From NCBI GenBank assembly GCA_017305835.1, contig JAFKJY010000081.1, forward strand, positions 1-41,979: a stretch of DNA of 41,979 bases. The letters run 5' to 3'. Under the pieces are notes generated by a model that saw only the letters and a list, made by a program, of their open reading frames with translations, did not search any database and had not been told where the DNA came from. Positions 31,509 to 41,604 of this stretch are shown in pieces. A program made the translations under genes and the position numbers. This DNA is from Hyphomicrobiales bacterium (lineage in GTDB: Bacteria > Pseudomonadota > Alphaproteobacteria > Rhizobiales > Rhizobiaceae). The number at the start of each line of letters is the position of its first letter. Position 1 is the stretch's first letter.

Positions 31509-32510
31509 ATGCGCAATCTCGCGATACCCGTCCTTTCCGCAGCCATCCTCGCGCTCGCTCTGCCCGTGCAGGCGGCCGACAAGCTCACCATCTACACCTA
31601 TGACAGCTTCACCGCCGAATGGGGTCCCGGCCCGATCGTCGAGAAGGCGTTCGAGGCCGAATGCGGCTGCGAAGTCGATTTCGTCTCCGTCGCCGACGGC
31701 GTGGCGCTGCTCAACCGCCTCAGGCTGGAGGGCGACAGGAGCCCGGCCGACATCGTGCTCGGGCTGGACAACAACCTGACCTGGGAGGCCGCGCAGACCG
31801 GCCTGTTCGCACCCCACGGCGTTTCGCTCGACAAGGTCGCCATCCCCGGCGGCTGGTCCGACGCGACCTTCCTGCCCTACGACTACGGCTATTTCGCCGT
31901 GGTCTACGACGCCGACAAGGTCGCCAGCCCGCCCGCCAGCCTGAAGGACCTGGTCGAGGGCGATCCTTCGGCCAAGATCGCCATCCAGGACCCGCGCACC
32001 TCGACGCCCGGCCTCGGCCTGCTGCTGTGGGTCAAGGCGGTCTACGGCGACAAGGCCGCCGACGCCTGGGCCGGGCTGAAGCGCCGCGTGCTCACCGTCA
32101 CGCCCGGCTGGAGCGAGGCCTACGGCCTGCTCACCTCCGGCGAGGCGCCGATGGTGCTGTCCTACTCGACCTCGCCCGCCTACCACCGCATCGCCGAGAA
32201 GGTCGACCGCTACAAGGCCGCCGAATTTTCCGAGGGCCACTACCTGCAGGTCGAGGTCGCCGGCGTGACCAGGAAGGGGGCCGGCAACCCGCTTTCCGCG
32301 AAGTTCATGGCCTTCATGGTCTCCCCCGCCTTCCAGGATGCCGTGCCGGAGACCCAGTGGATGTTCCCCGCCGCCCCGACCAGCAAGCCGCTCGACCCGG
32401 TGTTCGGCGAAATGATCCGCCCCGAAAAGCCGCTGGAGATCCCGTCCGAGGAGGTCGCGAAGAACCGCAAGGCCTGGATCGACGAGTGGCTGTCGGTGAT
32501 GAGCAGGTAG
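31509..32510 (+). CDS. thiB: Thiamine ABC transporter substrate-binding protein
   Basis: A 333-residue periplasmic protein that binds thiamine and TPP for uptake. Signal peptide of 22 residues ([20 protein letters not shown] then QA before ADK). [20 protein letters not shown] begins the family pattern, with FDYDYGYF-like [25 protein letters not shown], and [13 protein letters not shown] 31509 has AAGGAGG, which the riboswitch structure can hide. The thiP gene is 212 bp downstream, on the same strand but with a large inverted repeat between them. Confidence 0.95.
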   Translation: MRNLAIPVLSAAILALALPVQAADKLTIYTYDSFTAEWGPGPIVEKAFEAECGCEVDFVSVADGVALLNRLRLEGDRSPADIVLGLDNNLTWEAAQTGLFAPHGVSLDKVAIPGGWSDATFLPYDYGYFAVVYDADKVASPPASLKDLVEGDPSAKIAIQDPRTSTPGLGLLLWVKAVYGDKAADAWAGLKRRVLTVTPGWSEAYGLLTSGEAPMVLSYSTSPAYHRIAEKVDRYKAAEFSEGHYLQVEVAGVTRKGAGNPLSAKFMAFMVSPAFQDAVPETQWMFPAAPTSKPLDPVFGEMIRPEKPLEIPSEEVAKNRKAWIDEWLSVMSR

Positions 32511-32534
32511 GACAGGCGAGCGTGCTTCATCGCT

Positions 32535-32692
32535 CACCCCCCTCTGGCCTGCCGGCCATCTCCCCCTCAAGGGGGGAGATCGGATTTCAATTCCGCCTTC
32601 GCCAATCACCAGCGTTGCAATGCGAACAGCGGCGCTGGAACTGCCAATCTCCCCCCTTGAGGGGGAGATGGCCGGCAGGCCAGAGGGGGGTG
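32535..32692. repeat. 158-bp element with perfect 46-bp inverted repeats between thiB and thiP
   Basis: The left arm (32535-32580, beginning CACCCCCCTCTGGCCTGCCG) and right arm (32647-32692) are exact complements over 46 bp. The 66-bp centre (TCAATTCCGCCTTCGCC and onward) is not repeated. Each arm carries the palindrome core TCTCCCCCTCAAGGGGGGAGA. It is in the same family group as the element between tkt and gap but with longer arms. Confidence 0.85.
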
Positions 32693-32722
32693 GCGCCGCG
32701 AATCGTCGGGCGGGTATATTAA

Positions 32723-34336
32723 ATGCCGGCTACCCGCCCCCTCCCCGGCCCCCTCGCGCTCGCCTTCGTCGCCGTCCTCGTCGGCGGCGCCTTCGCCGGC
32801 CTGTTGGCGGAAGCCGCGTCCGATCCGTCGGGCGCGGCCGGGGCGTTCGACGCCTATCTCGGCCGCATCGTCCGCTTCACCCTGTGGCAGGCCGCGCTGT
32901 CGACGCTGCTGTCGGTCGCGCCGGCGATCCTCGTCGCACGCGCGCTGTCGCGCCACCCGTCCTTTCCCGGCCGCTCGCTGATCCTCGGCCTGTTCGCCGT
33001 GCCGCTCGGCCTGCCGGCGATCGTCGCCGCGCTCGGCGTGCTGGCGCTGTGGGGCCGCGCCGGCCTGTTCGCGCCGCTGATGGCCTGGCTCTCGGGCGGC
33101 GACTGGCCGGGCATCTACGGGCTGGCCGGCATCCTCGTCGCCCATGTCTTCTTCAACCTGCCGCTCGCCGCCCGCCTGCTGCTGGAGGCGCTGGAGGCGG
33201 TGCCGCTCGACCACTGGCGCCTGTCGGCCCAGCTCGGCATGGGCGCCCGCGCCAGCTTCCGGCTGATCGAATGGCCGGCGATGCGCGCCGCCCTGCCGGG
33301 CGTCGCCGCGCTCGTCTTCATGCTGTGCGTCACCTCCTTCACCATCGTGCTGATGCTCGGCGGCGGCCCGGCCGCCACCACGCTTGAGGTCGCCATCTAC
33401 CAGGCGCTGCGCTTCGACTTCGACCCAGCCCGCGCCGTCGCGCTGACGCTGGTGCAGGTGGCGCTCACCGTCGCGGCCGTCGCCGCGATGGCGCGGCTGG
33501 GCGCCAGCCCCACCGGCGAGGCGAGCCTCGCGCTCGCGCCGCGCCGCTACGACCGGCCGTCGCCGGCCGGCACCGCCCTCGACGCCGTGCTGATCGCGGC
33601 GGCCGTCCTGTTCGTCGCCGGCCCGATGGCCGCGACCGTGGTCGCCGGCCTCGAAGCCGACCTCGGCCGCCTCGCCACGGAGGCGCGGGTGCGCGACGCC
33701 GCCGCGACCAGCCTGCTGCTCGCTGCCGCGGCGGCAACGCTGTCGGCCGCGCTGTCGCTGGCGCTGGTCGCCATGCGCCGCAGGCTGGAGACGGCCCGCA
33801 GCAGCAGCCGCGCCGGCCTGCTCGCCAGGTTGCTCGAGTGGGCGGCCGGCAACGGCGCGCTGTTCGTCCTCGTCGTGCCGCCGACCGTCATCGGCGCCGG
33901 CTGGTTCATCCTGTTGCTCCCGGCGGGCATGGTCTTCGCCGCCGCGCCCGTCATGGTCGTCGCCGTCAACGCCGTCATGGCCATGCCGTTCGCCGTCCGC
34001 GCCATCCGCCCGGCCCATGACGCGGCGGCCGCCCGCCACGACCGGCTGGCGGCCCAGCTCGGCATCGCCGGCTGGGCGCGGCTGCGGCTGATCGACTGGC
34101 CGGTGCTGCGCCGGCCGCTCTTCACCGCGCTCGCCTTCGCCATGGCGCTGTCGCTCGGCGACCTCGGCGTCATCGCCCTGTTCGGCAGCGAGAGCGTCAG
34201 GACGCTGCCCTATCTTCTCATGGAGCGCATGGGTTCCTACCGTACGCAGGACGCCGCCGGGCTGGCGCTGATGCTGGGCGCGCTCTGCCTGGCGCTGATG
34301 GCGGCGGCCAACCGGCTGGGGAGGGAGCGCGCGTGA
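32723..34336 (+). CDS. thiP: Thiamine ABC transporter permease
   Basis: A 537-residue inner-membrane protein, a fused pair of permease domains with about twelve helices. The two cytoplasmic EAA-type loops are [20 protein letters not shown] and, in the second half, [20 protein letters not shown], which dock on ThiQ. The size matches ThiP of E. coli (536). ATG 32723 has no clear ribosome site, only TATATTAA ahead, and lies 30 bp after the inverted-repeat element. The thiQ start overlaps the stop by four bases. Confidence 0.95.
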   Translation: MPATRPLPGPLALAFVAVLVGGAFAGLLAEAASDPSGAAGAFDAYLGRIVRFTLWQAALSTLLSVAPAILVARALSRHPSFPGRSLILGLFAVPLGLPAIVAALGVLALWGRAGLFAPLMAWLSGGDWPGIYGLAGILVAHVFFNLPLAARLLLEALEAVPLDHWRLSAQLGMGARASFRLIEWPAMRAALPGVAALVFMLCVTSFTIVLMLGGGPAATTLEVAIYQALRFDFDPARAVALTLVQVALTVAAVAAMARLGASPTGEASLALAPRRYDRPSPAGTALDAVLIAAAVLFVAGPMAATVVAGLEADLGRLATEARVRDAAATSLLLAAAAATLSAALSLALVAMRRRLETARSSSRAGLLARLLEWAAGNGALFVLVVPPTVIGAGWFILLLPAGMVFAAAPVMVVAVNAVMAMPFAVRAIRPAHDAAAARHDRLAAQLGIAGWARLRLIDWPVLRRPLFTALAFAMALSLGDLGVIALFGSESVRTLPYLLMERMGSYRTQDAAGLALMLGALCLALMAAANRLGRERA

Positions 34337-35067
34337 GCGGTACCGACGTGAGGCTGGAGGACGTCCGCTTCTCCTATGGCGGCGGAGCGGAGATGCGGTT
34401 CGACCTCGCGGTCCCCGCCTCGGCGATCGTCGCGCTCATGGGGCCGAGCGGCTCGGGCAAGTCGACGCTGCTCAACCTCGTCGCCGGCTTCGAGACGCCG
34501 TCCTCGGGCAGCGTCGCGATCGGCGGGGCCGACGTCTCCGCCCTGCCGCCGGCGCAGCGGCCGGTCTCGATGGTGTTCCAGGAGAACAATCTGTTCGGCC
34601 ATCTCGACGTCGCCGCCAATGTCGGGCTCGGCCGATCGCCCTCCCTGCGCCTCACCCCGCAGGACCGCGAGGACGTCCTCGCCGCGCTCGCCCGCGTCGG
34701 GCTGGCGGGCAAGGAGAAGCGGCTGCCGCGCGAGCTCTCCGGCGGCGAGCGCCAGCGCGTCGCGCTCGCCCGCGTGCTGGTGCGCGACCGGCCGGTGCTG
34801 CTGCTCGACGAGCCCTTCGCCTCGCTCGGGCCGGCGCTGCGCGCCGACATGCTCGACCTGCTGCGCGACCTGCATGACGAGCGGCGCATGACCGTACTCA
34901 TCGCCACCCACCAGCCGGAGGACGCCCGCGCCATCGCACAGACCATCGTCTTTCTGGAAGAGGGTCGCGTCGCCGTGACCGGGCCGACCGGGCTTTTCTT
35001 CGGGCCGGACCGGCCGGAGGCCTTCGCCCGCTATGTCGGCGGCAAGGCCGCGGGGATGCCCGGCTGA
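34333..35067 (+). CDS. thiQ: Thiamine ABC transporter ATP-binding protein
   Basis: A 244-residue cytoplasmic ATPase energising thiamine uptake with ThiB and ThiP. Walker [10 protein letters not shown] (37-45), Q-loop [10 protein letters not shown], signature [11 protein letters not shown], Walker B VLLLDEPF followed by ASLGPALR, and the switch histidine in [12 protein letters not shown] 34333 starts within the thiP stop as GTGA, a coupled pair. The C-terminus [14 protein letters not shown] is a typical ThiQ end. The M48 gene follows. Confidence 0.96.
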   Translation: MSGTDVRLEDVRFSYGGGAEMRFDLAVPASAIVALMGPSGSGKSTLLNLVAGFETPSSGSVAIGGADVSALPPAQRPVSMVFQENNLFGHLDVAANVGLGRSPSLRLTPQDREDVLAALARVGLAGKEKRLPRELSGGERQRVALARVLVRDRPVLLLDEPFASLGPALRADMLDLLRDLHDERRMTVLIATHQPEDARAIAQTIVFLEEGRVAVTGPTGLFFGPDRPEAFARYVGGKAAGMPG

Positions 35068-35191
35068 CGCCCGCTTTGGGCCACAATTTCAGGGCATTGC
35101 GGCAAGGATCGGCCGCTTGCCATGCGGGAAAGAGTGTGGCTTAGGTCGCCCCTATTCCCCGGTCCGCCGCCAGAGCCGGAAAGGAACCGCT

Positions 35192-36721
35192 CTGTCACTG
35201 TCCACACCGACCCGCCACGAGTGCCCGAGCGCGCCCGCGCGGCCGGCCTCGATAAGCCCGGCGCGCGCCAGCCGCGCGGGCCTTGTCGCGGCCGGCCTTC
35301 TGGCGCTGGCGCTGGCCGGCTGCCAGTCCTCCGCGCTGGAGGACAGCCTGCGGCCCTCCAGCAACCCGGTCACCATCGATTCGGTCACCCGCAACGACAA
35401 GCTGGCCGAGCTCGCCCGCGAGCAGCATCCGCGCATCCTGGCGACCTATGGCGGCGAGTATTCCGACCCGAAGCTGGAGCGCACCGTCGCCAAGATCGTC
35501 GGCAAGCTGATCCTGGCCTCCGACGACCCCAACCAGACCTACCGCATCACCATCCTCAACTCGCCCAACGTCAACGCCTTCGCGCTGCCGGGCGGCTATC
35601 TCTACGTGACGCGCGGCCTGCTGGCGCTCGCCAACGATTCGGCCGAGCTCGCCACCGTGATCGCCCACGAGATGGGCCACGTCACCGCCAATCACGGCCT
35701 CCAGCGCCAGCAGAAGGAGGCCGAGGAGGTTCTGGCCGCGGCCGTCGTCAACGACGTGCTGGGCGACGACCCCGACGCCAAGGCCGCGCTGGTGCGCGGC
35801 AAGCTCAGGCTGGCGCAGTTCTCGCGCAACCAGGAGCTGGAAGCCGACGCGATCGGCATCCGCTCGGCCGGCAAGGCCGGCTACGACCCCTACGCGGCCG
35901 CCCGCTTCCTGCAGTCGATGGCCTCCTACAGCGACTTCCGCTCGGTCTCCGGCGCCACCGACGCCAGCCTCGACTTCCTCGCCACGCATCCCAACGCGCC
36001 GCAGCGCATCGAGCTGGCGCAGCGCCATGCCCGCACCATCGGCCCGCCCGGCATCGGCGAGCGCGACCGCGGCGACCTGCTCGACGGCATCGACGGCATG
36101 CTGTTCGGCGACACGCCGCAGGAAGGCTACGTGCGCGGCCAGACCTTCCTGCATCCCGGCCTCGGCATCGCCTTCTCGGTGCCGCAGGGCTTCGTCATCG
36201 ACAATTCCGCCGCCGCCGTCACCGCCGCCGGGCCGGGCGACCTCGCCGTCCGCTTCGACGGCGTCACGCTCGCCAGGCGCACCGCGCTGACCGACTACAT
36301 CCGCTCCGGCTGGGTGTCGGGGCTGGACGCCTCCAGCGTCCGGCCGATCACCGTCAACGGCCAGGAGGCGGCCCGCGCCCGCGCCGTCGCCGACGGCTGG
36401 CAGTTCGACGTCACCGTCATCCGCGCCGGCTCGCAGGTCTACCGCCTGCTCACCGCAGCGCCCGCCGGCTCCAACGCGCTGCTGCCGACGGCCGATGCCG
36501 TGGCCGGCAGCTTCCGCGTGCTCTCCGACGTCGAGAAGGCCAACCTCAAGCCGCTGCGCATCCGCGTCGTCAGCGTCGCTCCCGGCGACACCATCGCCAC
36601 GCTCGCCGCCCGCATGTCGGGCGTCGACCGCAAGCTGGAGCTGTTCAGAGTGCTCAACGGGCTGGCCCCCGGCGCCTCCGTCTCCGCCGGCGACAGGGTC
36701 AAGATCGTCACCGACAGATAG
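35192..36721 (+). CDS. M48 peptidase lipoprotein with a LysM-like C-terminal domain
   Basis: About 509 residues. The lipobox is LALAGCQSS, with the cysteine coded near 35319-35321, so it is an outer-membrane or periplasmic lipoprotein. The peptidase M48 domain has the zinc motif AHEMGHVTANH and the third ligand in NQELEADAIG, as in BepA/YfgC-like proteases for outer-membrane protein quality control. The C-terminal 50 residues (VAPGDTIATLAARMS, then APGASVSAGDRVKIV) resemble a LysM domain. The start is unclear: no in-frame ATG, GTG or TTG lies near the signal; CTG 35192, with AGGA upstream, is a guess. Other in-frame options are TTG 35117 and ATG 35033, within thiQ. Confidence 0.82.
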   Translation: MSLSTPTRHECPSAPARPASISPARASRAGLVAAGLLALALAGCQSSALEDSLRPSSNPVTIDSVTRNDKLAELAREQHPRILATYGGEYSDPKLERTVAKIVGKLILASDDPNQTYRITILNSPNVNAFALPGGYLYVTRGLLALANDSAELATVIAHEMGHVTANHGLQRQQKEAEEVLAAAVVNDVLGDDPDAKAALVRGKLRLAQFSRNQELEADAIGIRSAGKAGYDPYAAARFLQSMASYSDFRSVSGATDASLDFLATHPNAPQRIELAQRHARTIGPPGIGERDRGDLLDGIDGMLFGDTPQEGYVRGQTFLHPGLGIAFSVPQGFVIDNSAAAVTAAGPGDLAVRFDGVTLARRTALTDYIRSGWVSGLDASSVRPITVNGQEAARARAVADGWQFDVTVIRAGSQVYRLLTAAPAGSNALLPTADAVAGSFRVLSDVEKANLKPLRIRVVSVAPGDTIATLAARMSGVDRKLELFRVLNGLAPGASVSAGDRVKIVTDR

Positions 36722-36737
36722 TCGGCCTCGCGCTCCC

Positions 36738-36865
36738 TACCCCCACCCCACAAAGGGGAGGGAGACTTCGATCCTGCATCGTATGGCGAAAGCTTCGACG
36801 ATCTGTCCAGGACAGCGCCGGGGACGTTCCCCTCCCCCTTGTGGGGAGGGGCCAGGGGTGGGGGT
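36738..36865. repeat. 128-bp imperfect palindromic element between M48 and rpoH2 genes
   Basis: Outer perfect 12-bp pair TACCCCCACCCC (36738-36749) with GGGGTGGGGGTA (36854-36865). Inside are a hairpin at CCCCTCCCCCTTGTGGGGAG (36829-36848) and AAAGGGGAGGGAG on the left. Same family as the single arm at 31276. It fills most of the 187-bp gap between the two convergent genes; I see no gene in it. Confidence 0.75.
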
Positions 36866-36908
36866 ATTTCTCATACGCGATGGCTATGAGGCTGGCTGCA
36901 ACGCAGGC

Positions 36909-37778
<870 letters not shown>

Positions 37779-37878
37779 GTGCAAGCTCCCAATCCGGGCA
37801 GGCCGCGGGCGGGCGGCCCCGACGCCCTCCTTCGGGCCCGAACGGCCGTCGCGGAGCGCGTCCGGCACCGGCAAGCTT

Positions 37879-37903
37879 AACTTGGGCGGACCGATTTCGT
37901 TCC
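37879..37903 (-). promoter_or_regulatory. EcfG (RpoE2)-type promoter for rpoH2
   Basis: On the minus strand GGAAC (37899-37903), 16 bp, AGTT (37879-37882); the consensus recalled is GGAAC-N16/17-CGTT. It is 100 bp ahead of the rpoH2 start. One base of the -10 differs from consensus. Confidence 0.75.
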
Positions 37904-38009
37904 CGCGCGGCGGCCCGCCGCAGCCTCACGAAGCCGTGCGCGCGCGGGCTTTTGCAGCTTCCGCGCGCCCGGTCTTGCGCGGCGCGATCCTGCCATTATC
38001 TTGCCTGCC

Positions 38010-39098
38010 ATGAATCGGCGCCGCATTCTGAAATGGCTCGGCCTCGGTGGCACCACCACGGCGCTGGCCGGCGGCGCCATCGCCGCCTCGGACGCTGCCG
38101 CCCGCAACCGCTACTATTCCGGCCCCGTCACCGACCATTTCGACGGCACCGTCTTCTTCAACCCCGGCGGCAAGCCGCCCGGTGCCATCGTCGACCTGCT
38201 GCGCTGGCAACTCGGCGAGCCGCGCAACCGCTGGCCGGCGCGCTTCCCCAGCCCGTTCCCGCTCGCCCGCCCGCAGCCGCGGATCGACGGCGACGGCCTG
38301 CGCGTCACCATGGTCGGCCACGCCACCATGCTGATCCAGACGGCCGGCCTCAACATCCTCACCGATCCGGTCTGGTCCGACCGCTGCTCGCCCGTCTCCT
38401 TCGCCGGCCCGCGCCGCGTCGCCCCGCCCGGCATCGCCTTCCCGGACCTGCCGCGGATCGACCTCGTCCTGCTCAGCCACAACCATTACGACCATCTCGA
38501 CGTCGCGACGCTGCGCATGCTCAAGGCCGCGCACGACCCGCAGGTCGTCACCCCGCTCGGCAACGACACCATCGTGAAGGCGGCGATCCCCGACATGCGC
38601 ATCAGCGCGCACGACTGGGGCGAGAGCGTCGGCTTCGGCCCGCTCGCCATCCATCTCGAGCCGGCGCACCACTGGTCGGCGCGCGGCATGGGCGACCGCC
38701 GCATGGCGCTGTGGGCCTCCTTCGTGGTCGAGGGGCCGGCCGGCCGCATCTACCATGTCGGCGATACCGGCTTCCACGGCGGCATCAACTACCGCGCCGC
38801 GGCCGACAGGTATGGCGGCTTCCGTCTCGCCATCCTGCCCTTCGGCGCCTACGAGCCGCGCTGGTTCATGGCCCCGCAGCACCAGGACCCCGAAGAGGCG
38901 GTCGAGGGCATGCGGCTCGCCAACGCGGCCTTCGCCGCCGGCCACCACTGGGCCACCTTCCAGCTCACCAACGAGCCGATCGGCGAGCCGCGCGACAAGC
39001 TGCACGCCGCCCTCGACGCCCGCGGCATCGCCCGCGACCGCTTCCGCCCCCTGCGCGCCGGCGAGGTCTGGGACGTCCCGGCGATCCCGACCGCCTGA
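38010..39098 (+). CDS. Tat-exported metallo-beta-lactamase-fold hydrolase (NAPE-PLD-like)
   Basis: A 362-residue protein. The Tat signal is MNRRRILKWLGLGGTTTALA with a twin-arginine, cleaved near residues 27-31. The metallo-beta-lactamase core has HNHYDH (157-162), EPAHHWSAR, HVGDTGFHGG and PQHQDPEEA, the arrangement of N-acylphosphatidylethanolamine phospholipase D-like proteins (YfiL/UlaG relatives). Location is probably periplasmic. The substrate is unknown; phospholipid hydrolysis is only a family suggestion. ATG 38010 is chosen over TTG 38001 as it starts the signal directly. Divergent from rpoH2. Confidence 0.88.
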   Translation: MNRRRILKWLGLGGTTTALAGGAIAASDAAARNRYYSGPVTDHFDGTVFFNPGGKPPGAIVDLLRWQLGEPRNRWPARFPSPFPLARPQPRIDGDGLRVTMVGHATMLIQTAGLNILTDPVWSDRCSPVSFAGPRRVAPPGIAFPDLPRIDLVLLSHNHYDHLDVATLRMLKAAHDPQVVTPLGNDTIVKAAIPDMRISAHDWGESVGFGPLAIHLEPAHHWSARGMGDRRMALWASFVVEGPAGRIYHVGDTGFHGGINYRAAADRYGGFRLAILPFGAYEPRWFMAPQHQDPEEAVEGMRLANAAFAAGHHWATFQLTNEPIGEPRDKLHAALDARGIARDRFRPLRAGEVWDVPAIPTA

Positions 39099-39114
39099 GC
39101 CGCGCCCTCTTCCC

Positions 39115-39140
39115 GGAACCGCTGCCGCCGCCCGCGCGTT
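39115..39140 (+). promoter_or_regulatory. EcfG (RpoE2)-type promoter for the DUF1328 gene
   Basis: GGAAC (39115-39119), 17 bp, CGTT (39137-39140), an exact consensus match. It is 49 bp before the ATG at 39189. A 7-bp hairpin (39144-39150 with 39157-39163) begins at the expected transcript start. Confidence 0.8.
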
Positions 39141-39188
39141 GAAGACGTGCGTTTCAGCACGTCATTTCGAGAAGCGAGGCGGAACATC

Positions 39189-39350
39189 ATGCTCAAATGG
39201 ATTCTCATCCTGCTGGTCGTCGCGGCCATTGCCGGCCTGCTCGGCTTCAACGCGGTCTCGGGCGCGGCGCTGACCGGCGCCAAGATCCTGATCGCCATCG
39301 TGCTCATCCTGTTCCTGCTGCTGCTGTTCGGCGTCATCGCGATCGCCTGA
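39189..39350 (+). CDS. DUF1328 (UPF0391) small membrane protein
   Basis: A 53-residue protein: MLKWILILLVVAAIAGLLGF, then NAVSGAALTGAKILIAIVLI and LFLLLLFGVIAIA. The GxxGF and AAL/GAKI pattern matches DUF1328 (UPF0391) membrane proteins, two helices, of unknown role but often stress-induced. ATG 39189 follows GAGGCGGA; the longer frame from 39147 is not a family start. The promoter upstream supports stress-responsive expression. Located between the metallohydrolase and dapF genes. Confidence 0.87.
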   Translation: MLKWILILLVVAAIAGLLGFNAVSGAALTGAKILIAIVLILFLLLLFGVIAIA

Positions 39351-39415
39351 CCGGCCGGCCCGGAAGGCCGCCGCGACACTGGTAATTCGCGGCGGTTTCC
39401 GCCATATAGCGCCGC

Positions 39416-40300
39416 ATGAGCGCACGTGCGTCCTTCGCCAAGATGAACGGGCTCGGCAACGAGATCATCGTCGCCGACATGCGCGGCCGCGCCGACCGCG
39501 TGTCGCCGGCCGCGGCCGTCGCCCTGAACGCCGACGCCGCTACCCGCTTCGACCAGGTGATGGCGATCCACGACCCGCGTACGCCGGGCACCCACGCTTT
39601 TATCGAGATCCTCAATTCCGACGGCTCCAGCGCCCAGGCCTGCGGCAACGGCACGCGCTGCGTCGTCCAGGCGCTCGCTGCCGAGACCGGCCGCAAGGTG
39701 TTCGCCTTCGAGACGGTCGCCGGCATCCTCAACGCGCAGGAGCACGCCGACGGCACCATCTCCGTCGACATGGGCGTGCCGCGCTTCGGCTGGCGGGACA
39801 TCCCGCTCGCCGAGGAGTTCCGCGACACCCGCATGATCGAGCTGCAGGTCGGCCCGATCGACGCGCCCGTCCTGCATTCGCCCTCCGTCGCCTCGATGGG
39901 CAACCCGCACGCGATCTTCTGGGTCGACCGCGACGTCTGGTCCTACGAGCTGGAGCGCTTCGGCCCGCTTCTGGAAAACCACCCGATCTTTCCCGAGAAG
40001 GCCAACATCACCGTCGCGCAGGTCACCGGACCCGACGCGCTGACTATCCGCACCTGGGAGCGCGGCGCCGGCCTGACCAGGGCCTGCGGCACCGCCGCCT
40101 GCGCGGCCGCCGTCTGCGCCGCCCGCACGCGCCGCACCGGCCGCACGGTCGCCGTCACCGTCCCCGGCGGCGGGCCGCTGGTGATCGAATGGCGCGACGA
40201 CGACCACGTCGTCATGACCGGCCCGGCCGAGTGGGAATTTTCCGGCACATTCGACCCCGCCACCGGCGCATGGGAGCGCGACGCCGAGGCGGTCGCCTGA
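39416..40300 (+). CDS. dapF: Diaminopimelate epimerase
   Basis: A 294-residue enzyme converting LL- to meso-diaminopimelate for lysine and peptidoglycan. The two catalytic cysteines are in ACGNGTRC (Cys76) and in ACGTAAC near the C-terminus; [13 protein letters not shown] is the family start. The first Asp/Asn ligands lie in [16 protein letters not shown] 39416 is the family start. The stop TGA overlaps the mtaB ATG as TGATG, giving coupled translation. Gene order dapF-mtaB-ftsY is canonical in Rhizobiales. Confidence 0.97.
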   Translation: MSARASFAKMNGLGNEIIVADMRGRADRVSPAAAVALNADAATRFDQVMAIHDPRTPGTHAFIEILNSDGSSAQACGNGTRCVVQALAAETGRKVFAFETVAGILNAQEHADGTISVDMGVPRFGWRDIPLAEEFRDTRMIELQVGPIDAPVLHSPSVASMGNPHAIFWVDRDVWSYELERFGPLLENHPIFPEKANITVAQVTGPDALTIRTWERGAGLTRACGTAACAAAVCAARTRRTGRTVAVTVPGGGPLVIEWRDDDHVVMTGPAEWEFSGTFDPATGAWERDAEAVA

Positions 40301-41604
40301 TGGCCGCAAGCGGGATCGACATCGTCACCTTCGGCTGCCGGCTGAACACCTACGAGTCGGAAGTCATCCGCCGCGCGGCCACCGCCGCGGGGCTGGGCGC
40401 GCTCGACGGCGGCGCCGTCATCGTCAACACCTGCGCCGTCACCGGCGAGGCCGTGCGGCAGGCGAAGCAGGCGATCCGCAAGGCCCGCCGCGACAACCCG
40501 GCCGCCCGCATCATCGTCACCGGCTGCGCCGCCCAGACCGACCCCGCCGGCTTCGCCGCCATGGGCGAGGTCGACCTCGTGCTCGGCAACGAGGAGAAGC
40601 TGAAGGCCCACAACTACCGCGCCTTGCCGGATTTCGGCGTCAACGACTTCGAGAAGGCGCGCGTCAACGACATCATGTCGGTGACCGAGACCGCCTCCCA
40701 CATGGTCGACGCCATCGAGGGCCGCGCGCGCGCCTTCGTGCAGGTGCAGAACGGCTGCGACCACCGCTGCACCTTCTGCATCATCCCCTACGGCCGCGGC
40801 AATTCGCGCTCGGTGCCGATGGGCGCCGTGGTCGAGCAGGTGAAGCGGCTTGCCGGCAACGGCTATGCCGAGGTGGTGCTGTCGGGCGTCGACCTCACCT
40901 CCTACGGCGCCGACCTGCCGGGCAGCCCCCGCCTCGGCCGCCTCGTCCGCACGATCCTGCGGCAGGTGCCGGAGCTGCCCCGCCTGCGGCTGTCCTCGAT
41001 CGATTCCATCGAGGCCGACCCCGAGCTGATCGAGGCGATCGCCACCGAGCCGCGGCTGATGCCGCATCTGCACCTGTCGCTCCAGTCGGGCGACGACATG
41101 ATCCTCAAGCGCATGAAGCGCCGCCATCTGCGCGACGATTCCATCCGCTTCTGCGCCGACATCCGCGCCGCCCGCCCCGACATCGTTTTCGGCGCCGACA
41201 TCATCGCCGGCTTCCCGACCGAGACGGAGGCCATGTTCGACAATTCGCTGCGGATCGTGGAGGAATGCGGCCTGACCCACCTCCACGTCTTCCCCTACAG
41301 CCCGCGCGAGGGCACGCCGGCCGCGCGCATGCCGCAGGTCGACCGCCGGCTCGTCAAGGAGCGCGCCGCCCGCCTGCGCGCCGCCGGCGACGCCGCCTGC
41401 CGCCGCCATCTCGACGCGCTCGCCGGCTCGGCGCAGCGCATCCTTGTCGAGCGCGACGGCCTCGGCCGCACCGAAGGCTTCACCCTCGCGACGATCGACG
41501 CCGGCCGCCCCGGCGAGATCGTCGCGGCGACGATCACCGGCCATGACGGCGAGAGGCTGATCGCGGCCGCGGCCGAAGCGCGCCCTGCGGCGGAGGCCGC
41601 CTGA
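40300..41604 (+). CDS. mtaB: tRNA (t6A37) methylthiotransferase MtaB
   Basis: A 434-residue radical-SAM enzyme adding methylthio to t6A37 of ANN-decoding tRNAs. The N-terminal UPF0004 domain has Cys13, Cys45 and Cys76 for the auxiliary cluster; the radical-SAM motif is CDHRCTFC (153-160). TCAVTGEAVRQAKQAIRK is characteristic of MtaB/YqeV rather than MiaB. ATG 40300 overlaps the dapF stop (TGATG), and the end overlaps the ftsY start likewise. It needs iron-sulfur assembly outside the window. Confidence 0.95.
   Translation: MAASGIDIVTFGCRLNTYESEVIRRAATAAGLGALDGGAVIVNTCAVTGEAVRQAKQAIRKARRDNPAARIIVTGCAAQTDPAGFAAMGEVDLVLGNEEKLKAHNYRALPDFGVNDFEKARVNDIMSVTETASHMVDAIEGRARAFVQVQNGCDHRCTFCIIPYGRGNSRSVPMGAVVEQVKRLAGNGYAEVVLSGVDLTSYGADLPGSPRLGRLVRTILRQVPELPRLRLSSIDSIEADPELIEAIATEPRLMPHLHLSLQSGDDMILKRMKRRHLRDDSIRFCADIRAARPDIVFGADIIAGFPTETEAMFDNSLRIVEECGLTHLHVFPYSPREGTPAARMPQVDRRLVKERAARLRAAGDAACRRHLDALAGSAQRILVERDGLGRTEGFTLATIDAGRPGEIVAATITGHDGERLIAAAAEARPAAEAA

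Noticed and set aside
36722..36908. Hidden gene in the repeat between M48 and rpoH2
   Set aside because: No frame with a start and a plausible composition; the sequence is explained by the inverted repeats.
39144..39163. Hairpin GACGTGC/GCACGTC as terminator of the metallohydrolase gene
   Set aside because: It falls after the EcfG promoter and has no T-run; more likely the 5' end of the DUF1328 transcript.
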